Source: UBA2336 sp049306095 (GTDB lineage: Bacteria > Bacteroidota > Bacteroidia > Cytophagales > Cyclobacteriaceae). Taken from it: a DNA stretch of 64,000 bases. The DNA is taken from the NCBI GenBank assembly GCA_049306095.1, contig JBAQPU010000030.1, positions 124,001 to 188,000 on the forward strand, in the 5' to 3' direction. Positions 32,665 to 41,287 of the stretch are shown piece by piece. Below the pieces are notes generated by a model, which was not told where the DNA came from, searched no databases, and was given only the letters and a program-made list of their open reading frames with translations. Numbering within the stretch: the stretch's first letter is position 1; each line of letters begins with the position of its first letter. The translations under genes and the position numbers were made by a program.

Positions 32665-35600
32665 ATGTCTTTCAGAAAAAATAAAAAGATTAACAGCGAT
32701 TTCTCTAAAATCACCATCAGCCTGGCTTCTCCGGAGTCTATCCTGGAAAGTTCTCATGGTGAAGTAACACAGCCTGAGACAATCAACTACAGAACCTACA
32801 AGCCTGAAATGGGCGGGTTGTTCTGCGAGCGAATTTTCGGTCCGGTAAAGGATTGGGAATGTCATTGCGGTAAATACAAGAGAATCCGTTACAAAGGAAT
32901 TATTTGCGACCGTTGCGGGGTAGAAGTTACGGAGAAGAAGGTAAGACGCGAGCGCATGGGTCACATTGAGTTGGTGGTTCCGGTTGCCCACATCTGGTAT
33001 TTCCGTTCGTTACCAAATAAAATCGGTTACCTGTTAGGGCTTCCAACCAAGAAGCTTGATCAGATTATTTACTACGAACGGTTTGTTGTCATTCAGCCTG
33101 GAGTGAAGGAAGAAGATGGCGTGAATAGAATGGACTTCCTTACAGAAGAGGAGTATCTGGACATCGTTGATAAACTTCCGCGCGAGAATCAGTTGTTGGA
33201 TGATAATGACCCGAAAAAATTCATCGCGAAGATGGGTGCCGATGCGTTGGAGATGTTATTGTCTCGCCTTGCATTGGATCAATTATCCTATGACTTACGT
33301 CACCAGGCCGCAACCGATACTTCACAACAGCGTAAGGCCGAGGCGTTGAAGCGTTTGAAGGTAGTGGAGGCTTTCCGCGATGCCAATACACGTGTTGAGA
33401 ACAAGCCCGAGTGGATGGTGATTAAGATGGTACCGGTGATTCCTCCGGAATTACGCCCGCTTGTGCCGTTGGATGGAGGTCGTTTTGCAACATCAGATTT
33501 GAATGACCTTTACAGACGTGTTATTATCCGTAACAACCGTCTGAAGCGTTTGATCGATATCAAAGCTCCTGAAGTAATTCTCCGTAACGAGAAGCGTATG
33601 CTTCAGGAAGCGGTTGACTCCTTGTTCGACAACTCACGTAAAGTGAATGCTGTTCGTTCCGATGGTAACCGTGCGTTGAAATCATTGAGTGACATGCTGA
33701 AAGGTAAGCAGGGACGTTTCCGTCAAAACTTGCTTGGTAAGCGTGTTGATTACTCAGGTCGTTCAGTAATTGTCGTTGGACCTGAGTTGAAACTTCACGA
33801 GTGCGGTCTGCCAAAAGATATGGCGGCTGAATTATTCAAGCCGTTTATTATCCGCAAGCTGATTGAAAGAGGTATTGTGAAGACGGTGAAGTCAGCGAAG
33901 AAAATCGTTGACCGCAAGGATCCGGTGATCTGGGATATTCTGGAAAACGTATTGAAAGGACACCCCGTTTTGTTGAACCGGGCTCCAACGCTTCACAGAT
34001 TAGGTATCCAGGCTTTCCAACCGAAGTTGATCGAAGGAAAAGCTATTCAACTTCACCCGCTCGTATGTACAGCGTTTAACGCTGACTTTGACGGTGACCA
34101 AATGGCTGTTCACGTGCCGCTTGGCCAGGAAGCAATTCTGGAGGCCTCTATGTTAATGCTTTCATCGCATAATATTTTGAACCCCGCTAACGGTGCCCCG
34201 GTAACGGTACCTTCACAAGACATGGTTCTTGGGTTGTATTACTTAACAAAAGGAAGAAAGAATACGCCTGAAGAACCCATCGTTGGAGAGGGCCGCAAGT
34301 TCTACTCAACAGAAGAAGTGGTTATCGCGCACAATGAAGGTAGGCTTTCTAAGCACGCCAATATTAAAGTTCGCGTACGGGCGAAGGATAAGAAGACAGG
34401 CGAATTGAAGTTCCAGTTAGTAGAAACAGTGGCAGGTCGCGTATTATTCAATCAATACGTTCCTGAAGAAACTGGTTTCGTAGATGAACTTCTCACGAAG
34501 AAAAAGCTTCAGACGATTATCGCTGATGTTTACAAAACAGCCGGTCCTTCAAAAGCCGCCAAGTTCCTGGATGATATTAAGGAATTAGGTTTCCAAATGG
34601 CATATCGTGGTGGTCTTTCTATGGGCTTGAACGATGTGAAAATTCCTGCGGAAAAACAGAAATATGTAACCGAAGCTCAGAAAGAAGTTGATACCGTTTG
34701 GAACAACTACATGATGGGTCTTATCACGGATAACGAACGTTACAATCAGGTGATCGATATTTGGACGCGTGCTAACACCATGCTGACCAACACCCTGATG
34801 CGTCAGTTGGAAGAAGACAGACAAGGATTTAACCCGATCTACATGATGATGCACTCCGGTGCCCGTGGTTCACGTGAGCAGGTGCGTCAGTTGGGTGGTA
34901 TGCGTGGTTTGATGGCGAAACCTCAGAAGAACCTTGCCGGTTCAGTAGGTTCCATTATCGAAAACCCGATTCTTTCAAACTTTAAAGAAGGATTGGATGT
35001 GTTAGAGTACTTTATCTCTACCCACGGGGCGCGTAAAGGATTGGCCGATACAGCGTTGAAGACTGCCGATGCGGGTTACTTAACCCGTAGGTTAGTTGAC
35101 GTTGCTCACGACCTGGTTATTACGGAGGAGGATTGCGGAACACTTCGTGGATTGAAAGTGACTGCACTGAAAGACAATGAAGATATTGTTGAGCCGCTTT
35201 CTGAAAGAATTCTGGGACGTGTAACAGTTCACAATATTTATGATCCGTTAACAGAAGAGTTGATCTGTTCTGCTAATGAAGAGATTACTGATGAAGTAGC
35301 TAAACGCATTGAAGAAACTTCTATTGAGGAAGTTGAGATTCGCTCCATCCTGACCTGCGAATCAAAGGTGGGCGGTTGTGCAAAATGTTATGGCCGTAAC
35401 CTGGCTACCGGTAAAATGGTGCAGGCTGGGGAGGCAGTTGGTGTGATTGCAGCCCAGTCAATTGGTGAACCGGGTACACAGCTTACACTCCGTACCTTCC
35501 ACGTGGGTGGTACGGCATCTAACATTGCGGTAGATGCTAATATCAAGGCGAAATTCCCGGGTGTGGTTGAATTTGAAAGTATTCGTACCATCGAGACCAC

Positions 35601-36978
35601 CGACAGAGAAGGAAATAAAGTGTCGGTAGTGATGGGGCGTACCGGTGAAATCAGAATTTTAGATAAAGAAAAAGGACGCGTACTTATTTCAAATCACGTT
35701 CCTTACGGTGCGTACCTGAAAATTAAAGACGGCAAGAAAGTGGAGAAGGGTGAGGAGCTTTGCTTCTGGGATCCTTACAACGCTGTGATTCTTTCTGAAT
35801 TTGATGGAGAGATCGGATACGAAGCTATCATCGAAGGTATCACGTATAAGGAAGAGTCTGACGAGCAGACAGGTCACCGTGAAAAGGTGATTACTGAAAC
35901 CCGTGATAAAACGAAGAACCCTGCCATTGTGGTGAAGGGTAAGACCGATACGAAATCTTACAACATTCCGGTAGGTGCTCACTTAGCGGTGGATGAAGGC
36001 GATAAGATCAAGGCAGGTCAGGTGTTGGTGAAAATTCCTCGTACCTATGGTAAGTCACGCGACATTACGGGTGGTCTTCCTCGTGTAACAGAATTGTTCG
36101 AGGCGCGTAACCCTTCCAATCCTGCGGTAGTGAGTGAGATTGATGGTGTGGTAACATATGGCGGCATCAAGCGTGGTAACCGTGAGATTTTCATCGAGTC
36201 ACGGGATGGAGTTCAGAAGCGTTACTTGGTGCCGCTGTCGAAGCACATTCTTGTTCAGGATAATGACTTTGTGAAAGCCGGCCAGCCGTTATCGGATGGG
36301 TCAATTTCTCCTGGTGATATCCTGGCGATTAAAGGACCAACCGCTGTGCAGGAATACCTGGTGAACGAAATTCAGGAAGTATACCGTTTACAGGGTGTGA
36401 AAATTAATGATAAGCACATCGAAGCGATTGTGAGCCAGATGATGCAGAAAGTTGATATCATCGATCCGGGCGATACGACCTTCCTTCCTGGCGAGTATGT
36501 TGATAAACTTACTTTCCGTGAAGAGAACGACTTGATTCTTGATAAGAAAGTAGTGGTGGAAGCCGGAGATTCTGAAAAGTTTAAGCCGGGTCAGATTATC
36601 ACCGCTCGTGAATTGCGTGATGAAAACTCACAATTGCGCAGAAAAGATGCGAAGCTGGTTGAAGTTCGTGATGCACTGGCTGCGGTTTCAAGACCAACGC
36701 TTCAGGGTATTACCCAGGCTTCTTTGAAAACAGAGAGCTGGTTGTCTGCAGCATCGTTCCAGGAAACAACGAAAGTGTTGAGTGAAGCTGCGATCCGCGG
36801 TAAGCGGGATCAGCTGATGGGTATGAAGGAAAACGTGATCGTGGGTCACTTGATTCCTGCCGGTACAGGTCAGCGTAGATTCAACGATTTGATTGTTACC
36901 CATAAAGATGAGTACGATGCATTTGTTGAGCGCTCTGAAGCAAAAGAGAAAGACAAGCAGAAGGAACTGCAAGACTAA
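32665..36978 (+). CDS. rpoC: RNA polymerase subunit beta'
   Basis: The 1437-residue protein starts SFRKNKKINSDFSKITISLASPESI. The N-terminal zinc site is CHCGKYKR with CDRCGVEV. The clamp/bridge part includes KGKQGRFRQNLLGKRVDYSGRSVI, and the active centre NADFDGDQMAVH carries the Mg-binding D474, D476 and D478. A second zinc cluster is C-E-S..GGCAKCYG, the trigger-loop/bridge region is GEAVGVIAAQSIGEPGTQLTLRTFH, and the C-terminus is rich in Lys/Glu. Length is normal for this phylum. It is 104 bp from rpoB across an inverted repeat array, and a strong hairpin follows its stop. Confidence 0.98.
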   Translation: MSFRKNKKINSDFSKITISLASPESILESSHGEVTQPETINYRTYKPEMGGLFCERIFGPVKDWECHCGKYKRIRYKGIICDRCGVEVTEKKVRRERMGHIELVVPVAHIWYFRSLPNKIGYLLGLPTKKLDQIIYYERFVVIQPGVKEEDGVNRMDFLTEEEYLDIVDKLPRENQLLDDNDPKKFIAKMGADALEMLLSRLALDQLSYDLRHQAATDTSQQRKAEALKRLKVVEAFRDANTRVENKPEWMVIKMVPVIPPELRPLVPLDGGRFATSDLNDLYRRVIIRNNRLKRLIDIKAPEVILRNEKRMLQEAVDSLFDNSRKVNAVRSDGNRALKSLSDMLKGKQGRFRQNLLGKRVDYSGRSVIVVGPELKLHECGLPKDMAAELFKPFIIRKLIERGIVKTVKSAKKIVDRKDPVIWDILENVLKGHPVLLNRAPTLHRLGIQAFQPKLIEGKAIQLHPLVCTAFNADFDGDQMAVHVPLGQEAILEASMLMLSSHNILNPANGAPVTVPSQDMVLGLYYLTKGRKNTPEEPIVGEGRKFYSTEEVVIAHNEGRLSKHANIKVRVRAKDKKTGELKFQLVETVAGRVLFNQYVPEETGFVDELLTKKKLQTIIADVYKTAGPSKAAKFLDDIKELGFQMAYRGGLSMGLNDVKIPAEKQKYVTEAQKEVDTVWNNYMMGLITDNERYNQVIDIWTRANTMLTNTLMRQLEEDRQGFNPIYMMMHSGARGSREQVRQLGGMRGLMAKPQKNLAGSVGSIIENPILSNFKEGLDVLEYFISTHGARKGLADTALKTADAGYLTRRLVDVAHDLVITEEDCGTLRGLKVTALKDNEDIVEPLSERILGRVTVHNIYDPLTEELICSANEEITDEVAKRIEETSIEEVEIRSILTCESKVGGCAKCYGRNLATGKMVQAGEAVGVIAAQSIGEPGTQLTLRTFHVGGTASNIAVDANIKAKFPGVVEFESIRTIETTDREGNKVSVVMGRTGEIRILDKEKGRVLISNHVPYGAYLKIKDGKKVEKGEELCFWDPYNAVILSEFDGEIGYEAIIEGITYKEESDEQTGHREKVITETRDKTKNPAIVVKGKTDTKSYNIPVGAHLAVDEGDKIKAGQVLVKIPRTYGKSRDITGGLPRVTELFEARNPSNPAVVSEIDGVVTYGGIKRGNREIFIESRDGVQKRYLVPLSKHILVQDNDFVKAGQPLSDGSISPGDILAIKGPTAVQEYLVNEIQEVYRLQGVKINDKHIEAIVSQMMQKVDIIDPGDTTFLPGEYVDKLTFREENDLILDKKVVVEAGDSEKFKPGQIITARELRDENSQLRRKDAKLVEVRDALAAVSRPTLQGITQASLKTESWLSAASFQETTKVLSEAAIRGKRDQLMGMKENVIVGHLIPAGTGQRRFNDLIVTHKDEYDAFVERSEAKEKDKQKELQD

Positions 36979-37092
36979 TTCGATAATTTGATAATTCGGT
37001 AATGTGCTGATGGGTAACTTCATCAGCACATTTTGTTTAAACGAGGACAAAACCGCAATCATCATATCAGCACATCATCAAATTAACAAATT
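36977..37092. repeat. Heptad-like inverted array between rpoC and DUF3467
   Basis: The left part (AATTCGA, TAATTTG, ATAATTC, GGTAATG, TGCTGAT) and the right part (TATCAGC, ACATCAT, CAAATTA, ACAAATT) are approximate inverse complements over about 30 nt. A perfect 12-bp hairpin lies between them. Confidence 0.75.
37001..37037 (+). terminator. Hairpin terminator after rpoC
   Basis: AATGTGCTGATG, loop GGTAACTT, CATCAGCACATT (perfect 12 bp), followed by TTGTTT. It lies 22 bp after the rpoC stop, inside a longer inverted array. Confidence 0.7.
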
Positions 37093-37097
37093 GACCC

Positions 37098-37424
37098 ATG
37101 GCAGACGACAAGAAAGACAACCTAAACCCAAACCAGATCAACATCGAGTTATCGGAAGAGATTGCGGAAGGGATATACTCCAACCTGGCCATGATTGCCC
37201 ACTCCAACAGTGAGTTTGTAATTGACTTTATCCGGTTGATGCCGGGCGTAACAAAAGCCAGGGTTAAGTCAAGAATTATTATTACGCCAGAACATGCGAA
37301 GCGCCTTTTAGGGGCCCTAAAAGATAACATAGATAAGTATGAGGCGATGTTTGGGCCAATCAAGCAAACCCATGACGCGCCCAAATTTCCCATGAATTTT
37401 GGGGGTACCGTTGGTGAGGCGTAG
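37098..37424 (+). CDS. DUF3467 protein
   Basis: The 108-residue protein NQINIELSEEIAEGIYSNLAMIAHSNSEFVIDFIRLMPGVTKARVKSRIIITPEHAKRLLGAL matches the DUF3467 family: INIELSEE.A.G.Y.N...I.HS..EFV.DF and SR....P...K.....L. Its place directly after rpoC is typical of Bacteroidota. The biological role is unknown; the conserved location suggests a link to transcription or ribosome synthesis. It has no signal peptide and no membrane segment, so it is cytoplasmic. Confidence 0.88.
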   Translation: MADDKKDNLNPNQINIELSEEIAEGIYSNLAMIAHSNSEFVIDFIRLMPGVTKARVKSRIIITPEHAKRLLGALKDNIDKYEAMFGPIKQTHDAPKFPMNFGGTVGEA

Positions 37425-37434
37425 GCTCAAAAAG

Positions 37435-37488
37435 TTAGCCCCTCTTAAATCTGCTTTTTTATCAATTTTGATAGAAAAGAAGGGTTAA
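37435..37488 (+). terminator. Nested hairpin after DUF3467
   Basis: Outer arms TTAGCCCCTCTT and AAGAAGGGTTAA (10 of 12 paired); inner perfect TATCAA-TT-TTGATA with T and A runs around it. It probably ends the rpoBC unit. Confidence 0.6.
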
Positions 37489-37539
37489 TAGGCTAAAATC
37501 AGCCAATTTTTAAGGTTTTGCTTATAAGATTTAACGCAA

Positions 37540-37574
37540 AAATCTGAAATCCTCAATTCGAAATCTGAAATCTT
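37540..37574. repeat. Heptad-period array upstream of rpsL
   Basis: Five units of 7: AAATCTG, AAATCCT, CAATTCG, AAATCTG, AAATCTT. It overlaps the spacer of the rpsL promoter. Confidence 0.75.
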
Positions 37575-37586
37575 TTGATACCTTTG
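37557..37586 (+). promoter_or_regulatory. Promoter of rpsL-rpsG-fusA-rpsJ
   Basis: TTCG (37557-37560), 18-nt spacer, TACCTTTG (37579-37586), continuing CAGTCC exactly as before secE. The 5' leader is about 35 nt. Confidence 0.65.
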
Positions 37587-37625
37587 CAGTCCTAATTTTT
37601 GAAAGGTTACAAAAAGATATCATAA

Positions 37626-38033
37626 ATGCCTACCATTCAACAACTTGTAAGAAAAGGGCGCAAGAAATTGGAGTTCAAATCGAAGTCTCCAGCGCTTGAT
37701 TCATGCCCTCAGCGCAGAGGAGTATGTACGCGTGTATATACCACTACGCCTAAGAAGCCTAATTCGGCTATGCGTAAAGTGGCTCGTGTACGCTTAACCA
37801 ACCAAAAGGAAGTTAACGCATACATTCCAGGTGAAGGCCACAATCTTCAGGAGCACTCAATCGTGCTTATCCGCGGAGGTCGTGTTAAGGACCTTCCCGG
37901 TGTTCGTTACCACATCGTTCGTGGCGCGTTGGATACTGCCGGTGTAAATGGCCGAAAGCAAAGCCGTTCTAAATATGGTGCAAAACGTCCTAAAGCAGGT
38001 GCAGCAGCTCCGGCAGCAAAGGGTAAAAAATAA
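37626..38033 (+). CDS. rpsL: 30S ribosomal protein S12
   Basis: A 135-residue protein with the invariant S12 core: PTIQQLVRKGRKKL, CPQRRGVCTRVYTTTPKKPNSAMRKVARVRLTN, YIPGEGHNLQEHSIVLIRGGRVKDLPGVRYHIVRG. The lysines of TPKKPNS and of GRVKDLPG, the positions mutated in streptomycin resistance, are wild type. It sits at the decoding centre. It opens the str operon and is 12 bp from rpsG. The C-terminal tail is alanine/lysine-rich. Confidence 0.99.
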   Translation: MPTIQQLVRKGRKKLEFKSKSPALDSCPQRRGVCTRVYTTTPKKPNSAMRKVARVRLTNQKEVNAYIPGEGHNLQEHSIVLIRGGRVKDLPGVRYHIVRGALDTAGVNGRKQSRSKYGAKRPKAGAAAPAAKGKK

Positions 38034-38045
38034 TTTTCAGAAGCG

Positions 38046-38513
38046 ATGAGAAAGTCAAAACCTAAAAAGAGATACTTACTTCCTGATCCCAAATTTCAGG
38101 ATACGCTTGTAACCAAGTTTGTAAACTACCTAATGGAGCAGGGTAAGAAAAGTACAGCTTATACCATTTTCTATGATGCCGTTGCGCAGGTGGAAAAGAA
38201 GACTAATGAAAGCGGTCTTGAAGTTTGGAAGCGTGCTATGAACAACCTGATGCCTTCTGTTGAAGTAAAAAGCCGCAGGGTAGGGGGTGCTACATTCCAG
38301 GTTCCGGTTGAAATCCGCCCCGAGCGTAAAATCAACCTTTCTATTAAGTGGTTGATCGACTACTCAAGACTTCGTGGTGAAAAAACCATGATGGATAAAT
38401 TGGCGAGCGAAATCATCGCTGCTTCAAAAGGTGAAGGCGCGGCTATCAAGAAGAAAGACGATACACACCGTATGGCTGAAGCCAACAAAGCTTTTTCTCA
38501 TTTCAGATTTTAA
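38046..38513 (+). CDS. rpsG: 30S ribosomal protein S7
   Basis: The 155-residue protein RKSKPKKRYLLPDPKFQDTLVTKFVNYLMEQGKKSTAYTIFYDA, then NNLMPSVEVKSRRVGGATFQVPVEIRPERK, is canonical S7. It organises the 3' major domain of 16S rRNA. It lies 12 bp after rpsL and 113 bp before fusA; the latter gap is filled by an inverted heptad array. Confidence 0.98.
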   Translation: MRKSKPKKRYLLPDPKFQDTLVTKFVNYLMEQGKKSTAYTIFYDAVAQVEKKTNESGLEVWKRAMNNLMPSVEVKSRRVGGATFQVPVEIRPERKINLSIKWLIDYSRLRGEKTMMDKLASEIIAASKGEGAAIKKKDDTHRMAEANKAFSHFRF

Positions 38514-38521
38514 TTTGAACA

Positions 38522-38625
38522 AGTCCTTAGTCCTTAGTCTTTAGTATTTAGAGGTAAGGAGCGAGGGTGATAAAAATATAATTGAGCCAGTCTATGGACT
38601 AAAGACTCAATACTAAAGACTAAAA
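38522..38625. repeat. Inverted heptad arrays between rpsG and fusA
   Basis: Left: AGTCCTT twice, AGTCTTT, AGTATTT (38522-38549). Right: ACTAAAG, ACTCAAT, ACTAAAG, ACTAAAA (38598-38625), the inverse complement of the left set. The right array ends 1 bp before the fusA ATG, so folding would mask the start codon. Confidence 0.88.
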
Positions 38626-38626
38626 A

Positions 38627-40741
38627 ATGGCGAGAGATTTAAAATTCACCAGAAACATCGGAATTGCTGCGCACATTGATGCGGGTAAGACTACAACAAC
38701 AGAGCGTATTCTTTACTATGCCGGTGTAACACACAAAATTGGTGAAGTACACGATGGTGCCGCTACCATGGACTGGATGGCACAGGAGCAGGAGCGTGGT
38801 ATTACCATTACCTCTGCTGCTACAACCGTATTCTGGAAGTACAGAAATAACGACTATCACGTAAACATTATTGATACTCCCGGTCACGTTGACTTTACCG
38901 TTGAGGTAAACCGTTCGTTACGTGTATTGGACGGTCTGGTGTTCTTGTTTAGCGCGGTTGATGGTGTTGAGCCTCAATCTGAAACTAACTGGCGCCTGGC
39001 TGATAATTACAAAGTTGCGCGTATCGGTTTCGTTAATAAAATGGACCGATCAGGCGCTGATTTCCTTGGCGTTTGTAAGCAAGTAAAAGAGAAATTAGGC
39101 AGCAAGGCAGTTGCATTACAGTTGCCAATTGGTGCTGAAGATCAATTCAAAGGTGTTGTTGACCTGGTTAACAACCGTGCAATCGTCTGGAACGAAGCTG
39201 ATAAAGGCATGACCTTTACTGAGATCCCAATTCCTGATGAAATGAAAGACGAGGTAGCAGAATACCGCGAGAAACTTCTTGAGGCTGTTGCTGAGTACGA
39301 TGAAACATTGATCGAGAAATTCTTCAATGATCCTAATTCAATCTCTGAAGCTGAAATTTTAACAGCCCTTCGGAAGGCAACAATCGATATGGCGATTGTT
39401 CCGATGGTGTGTGGTTCCTCTTTCAAGAATAAAGGTGTACAAACCATGCTTGACTATGTGATGGAACTTCTTCCTTCACCGATGGACAAGGATGTTATTG
39501 TTGGTACAAACCCAGATACTGACGAGCCGGTTGAAATCCGTCCAAACGAGAAGGAGCCATTCGTAGCGTTAGCATTTAAAATTGCAACCGATCCATTCGT
39601 AGGTCGTTTGTGCTTTGTACGCGCTTACTCCGGTCAGCTTGAGTCTGGTTCATACGTGTACAACACACGTACTGAAAGCAAAGAAAGAATTTCCCGTGTG
39701 TTCCAAATGCACGCCAACAAGCAGAATCAAATCGAACGCTTGCACTGCGGTGATATCGGTGCGGTAGTTGGGTTTAAAGATATTAAAACTGGCGATACGC
39801 TTTGTGATGAAAAGCGCAAGGTTATCCTTGAGTCAATGGTGTTCCCTGAGCCCGTAATTGGTTATGCTATCGAGCCTAAGAAGCAGGCTGATGCTGACAA
39901 GTTGGGTATGGCGATCGCTAAGTTGGTAGAAGAAGATCCAACGCTTCGCGTTAACACCGATCAGGAAACTGGTCAGGTTATCCTTCGCGGAATGGGTGAA
40001 CTTCACCTTGAAATTATTATTGATCGCTTGAAGCGCGAATTTAAAGTTGAAATCAACCAGGGTGCTCCTCAGGTTGCTTACAAAGAAGCGCTTACCAAAT
40101 CGATTGAACATAAAGAAGTGTACAAGAAACAGACCGGTGGTCGTGGTAAATTCGCTGATATCGTATTTGAACTTAGCCCGCGCGAGTTGGGCCCTGAAGA
40201 TAAGCCAGGTTTAGAGTTTGTGAACGATATCGTGGGTGGTGTTATTCCACGCGAATTCTTCCCAGCTATTCAAAAGGGCTTTGAACAGTCGATGTCAAAC
40301 GGGCCTCTTGCTGGATACCCGATTGACTCGATGAAAGTTCGTTTGTTCCATGGTTCTTACCATGATGTCGATTCAGACGCGTTGTCATTCGAATTGGCCG
40401 CTCGTATCGGCTTTAAGGAAGCTGCACGCAAGTGTGCTCCGCAATTGCTTGAGCCAATCATGGGTGTGGAAGTTATCTCTCCGGATGAGTACACAGGTTC
40501 TGTAACCGGTGACTTGAACAGAAGAAGAGGTTTGATGAAAGGTATGGATACCCGTGGTGGTGCACAGGTTATTAAGGCCGATGTTCCATTAGCAGAGTTG
40601 TTCGGATATGTAACGGATTTGAGAACGATCACTTCAGGTCGTGCATCAGCTACGCTAACATTCTCACACTATGCACCGGTTCCTAAAAACCTTGCTGAAA
40701 AAGTTATTGACGAAGTAAAAGGCGCTGTTGCCGCAAAATAG
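38627..40741 (+). CDS. fusA: Elongation factor G
   Basis: The 704-residue GTPase has G1 AHIDAGKTTTTERILYY, switch region QEQERGITITSAATT, G3 DTPGHVDF, G4 NKMDRSGAD, and later domains with GMGELHLEIIIDRLKREF, GGVIPREFFPAIQKGF, GYPIDSMKVRLFHGSYHDVDS and MEPIMGVEV-like LLEPIMGVEVISP. It catalyses translocation. Length is normal. Its start codon lies immediately after the right arm of the inverted array, unlike its neighbours, which are spaced by short plain gaps. No tuf gene follows; rpsJ does. Confidence 0.98.
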   Translation: MARDLKFTRNIGIAAHIDAGKTTTTERILYYAGVTHKIGEVHDGAATMDWMAQEQERGITITSAATTVFWKYRNNDYHVNIIDTPGHVDFTVEVNRSLRVLDGLVFLFSAVDGVEPQSETNWRLADNYKVARIGFVNKMDRSGADFLGVCKQVKEKLGSKAVALQLPIGAEDQFKGVVDLVNNRAIVWNEADKGMTFTEIPIPDEMKDEVAEYREKLLEAVAEYDETLIEKFFNDPNSISEAEILTALRKATIDMAIVPMVCGSSFKNKGVQTMLDYVMELLPSPMDKDVIVGTNPDTDEPVEIRPNEKEPFVALAFKIATDPFVGRLCFVRAYSGQLESGSYVYNTRTESKERISRVFQMHANKQNQIERLHCGDIGAVVGFKDIKTGDTLCDEKRKVILESMVFPEPVIGYAIEPKKQADADKLGMAIAKLVEEDPTLRVNTDQETGQVILRGMGELHLEIIIDRLKREFKVEINQGAPQVAYKEALTKSIEHKEVYKKQTGGRGKFADIVFELSPRELGPEDKPGLEFVNDIVGGVIPREFFPAIQKGFEQSMSNGPLAGYPIDSMKVRLFHGSYHDVDSDALSFELAARIGFKEAARKCAPQLLEPIMGVEVISPDEYTGSVTGDLNRRRGLMKGMDTRGGAQVIKADVPLAELFGYVTDLRTITSGRASATLTFSHYAPVPKNLAEKVIDEVKGAVAAK

Positions 40742-40744
40742 ATC

Positions 40745-40800
40745 AGGATTAACGGATTTAAGGATTAACAAGATTTAATAAATAGGATTTAGACGATTTC
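40745..40800. repeat. Short direct repeats between fusA and rpsJ
   Basis: AGGATTAACGGATTTA followed by AGGATTAACAAGATTTA (period 16-17), and then AGGATTTAGACGATTT. It resembles the heptad arrays in composition but does not have a strict 7-nt period. Confidence 0.6.
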
Positions 40801-40815
40801 CTAAACAACAGAAAC

Positions 40816-41121
40816 ATGAACCAGAAAATCAGAATCAAATTAAAGTCTTACGATCATACATTGGTTGATAAGTCATCTGAGAAAATTGTACGTGCCGTAA
40901 AGGCAACAGGCGCTGTAGTAAGCGGTCCGATTCCATTGCCAACAGAGCGAGAAGTATTCACGGTTCTTCGTTCGCCACACGTTAACAAGAAAGCGCGTGA
41001 GCAGTTTCAACTTTGCACCTACAAGCGTTTGGTAGACATCTACTCAAACAGTGCTAAAACGGTAGATGCCTTGATGAAGCTTGAGCTTCCGAGCGGAGTT
41101 GATGTGGAGATTAAGGTGTAG
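40816..41121 (+). CDS. rpsJ: 30S ribosomal protein S10
   Basis: A 101-residue protein: QKIRIKLKSYDHTLVDKSSEKIVRAVKATGAVVSGPIPLPTEREVFTVLRSPHVNKKAREQF, then RLVDIYSNSAKTVDALMKLELPSGVDVEIKV. It is a typical S10/NusE, which also serves in antitermination complexes. In most bacteria rplC follows at once; here the gene is closed by an intrinsic terminator, and the next gene is an unrelated cobalamin-binding lipoprotein on the other strand. Confidence 0.98.
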   Translation: MNQKIRIKLKSYDHTLVDKSSEKIVRAVKATGAVVSGPIPLPTEREVFTVLRSPHVNKKAREQFQLCTYKRLVDIYSNSAKTVDALMKLELPSGVDVEIKV

Positions 41122-41142
41122 TTAGTTCTAAGAGTTATATTG

Positions 41143-41171
41143 AAAGCCATTCTGAAAGGGATGGCTTTTTT
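41143..41171 (+). terminator. Intrinsic terminator of the str operon
   Basis: AAAGCCAT, 10-nt loop, ATGGCTTTTTT. It begins 22 bp after the rpsJ stop. Confidence 0.88.
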
Positions 41172-41287
41172 GTTTCCTTGTCATTTTGATTCGCCAGTTG
41201 GTGGAGAGAAATCTTCTTATGTTGAATAAGAATTTTTTACTGACTCATCATCGACTGGATTAATGAGAAAACGATAATAAGAATTTC

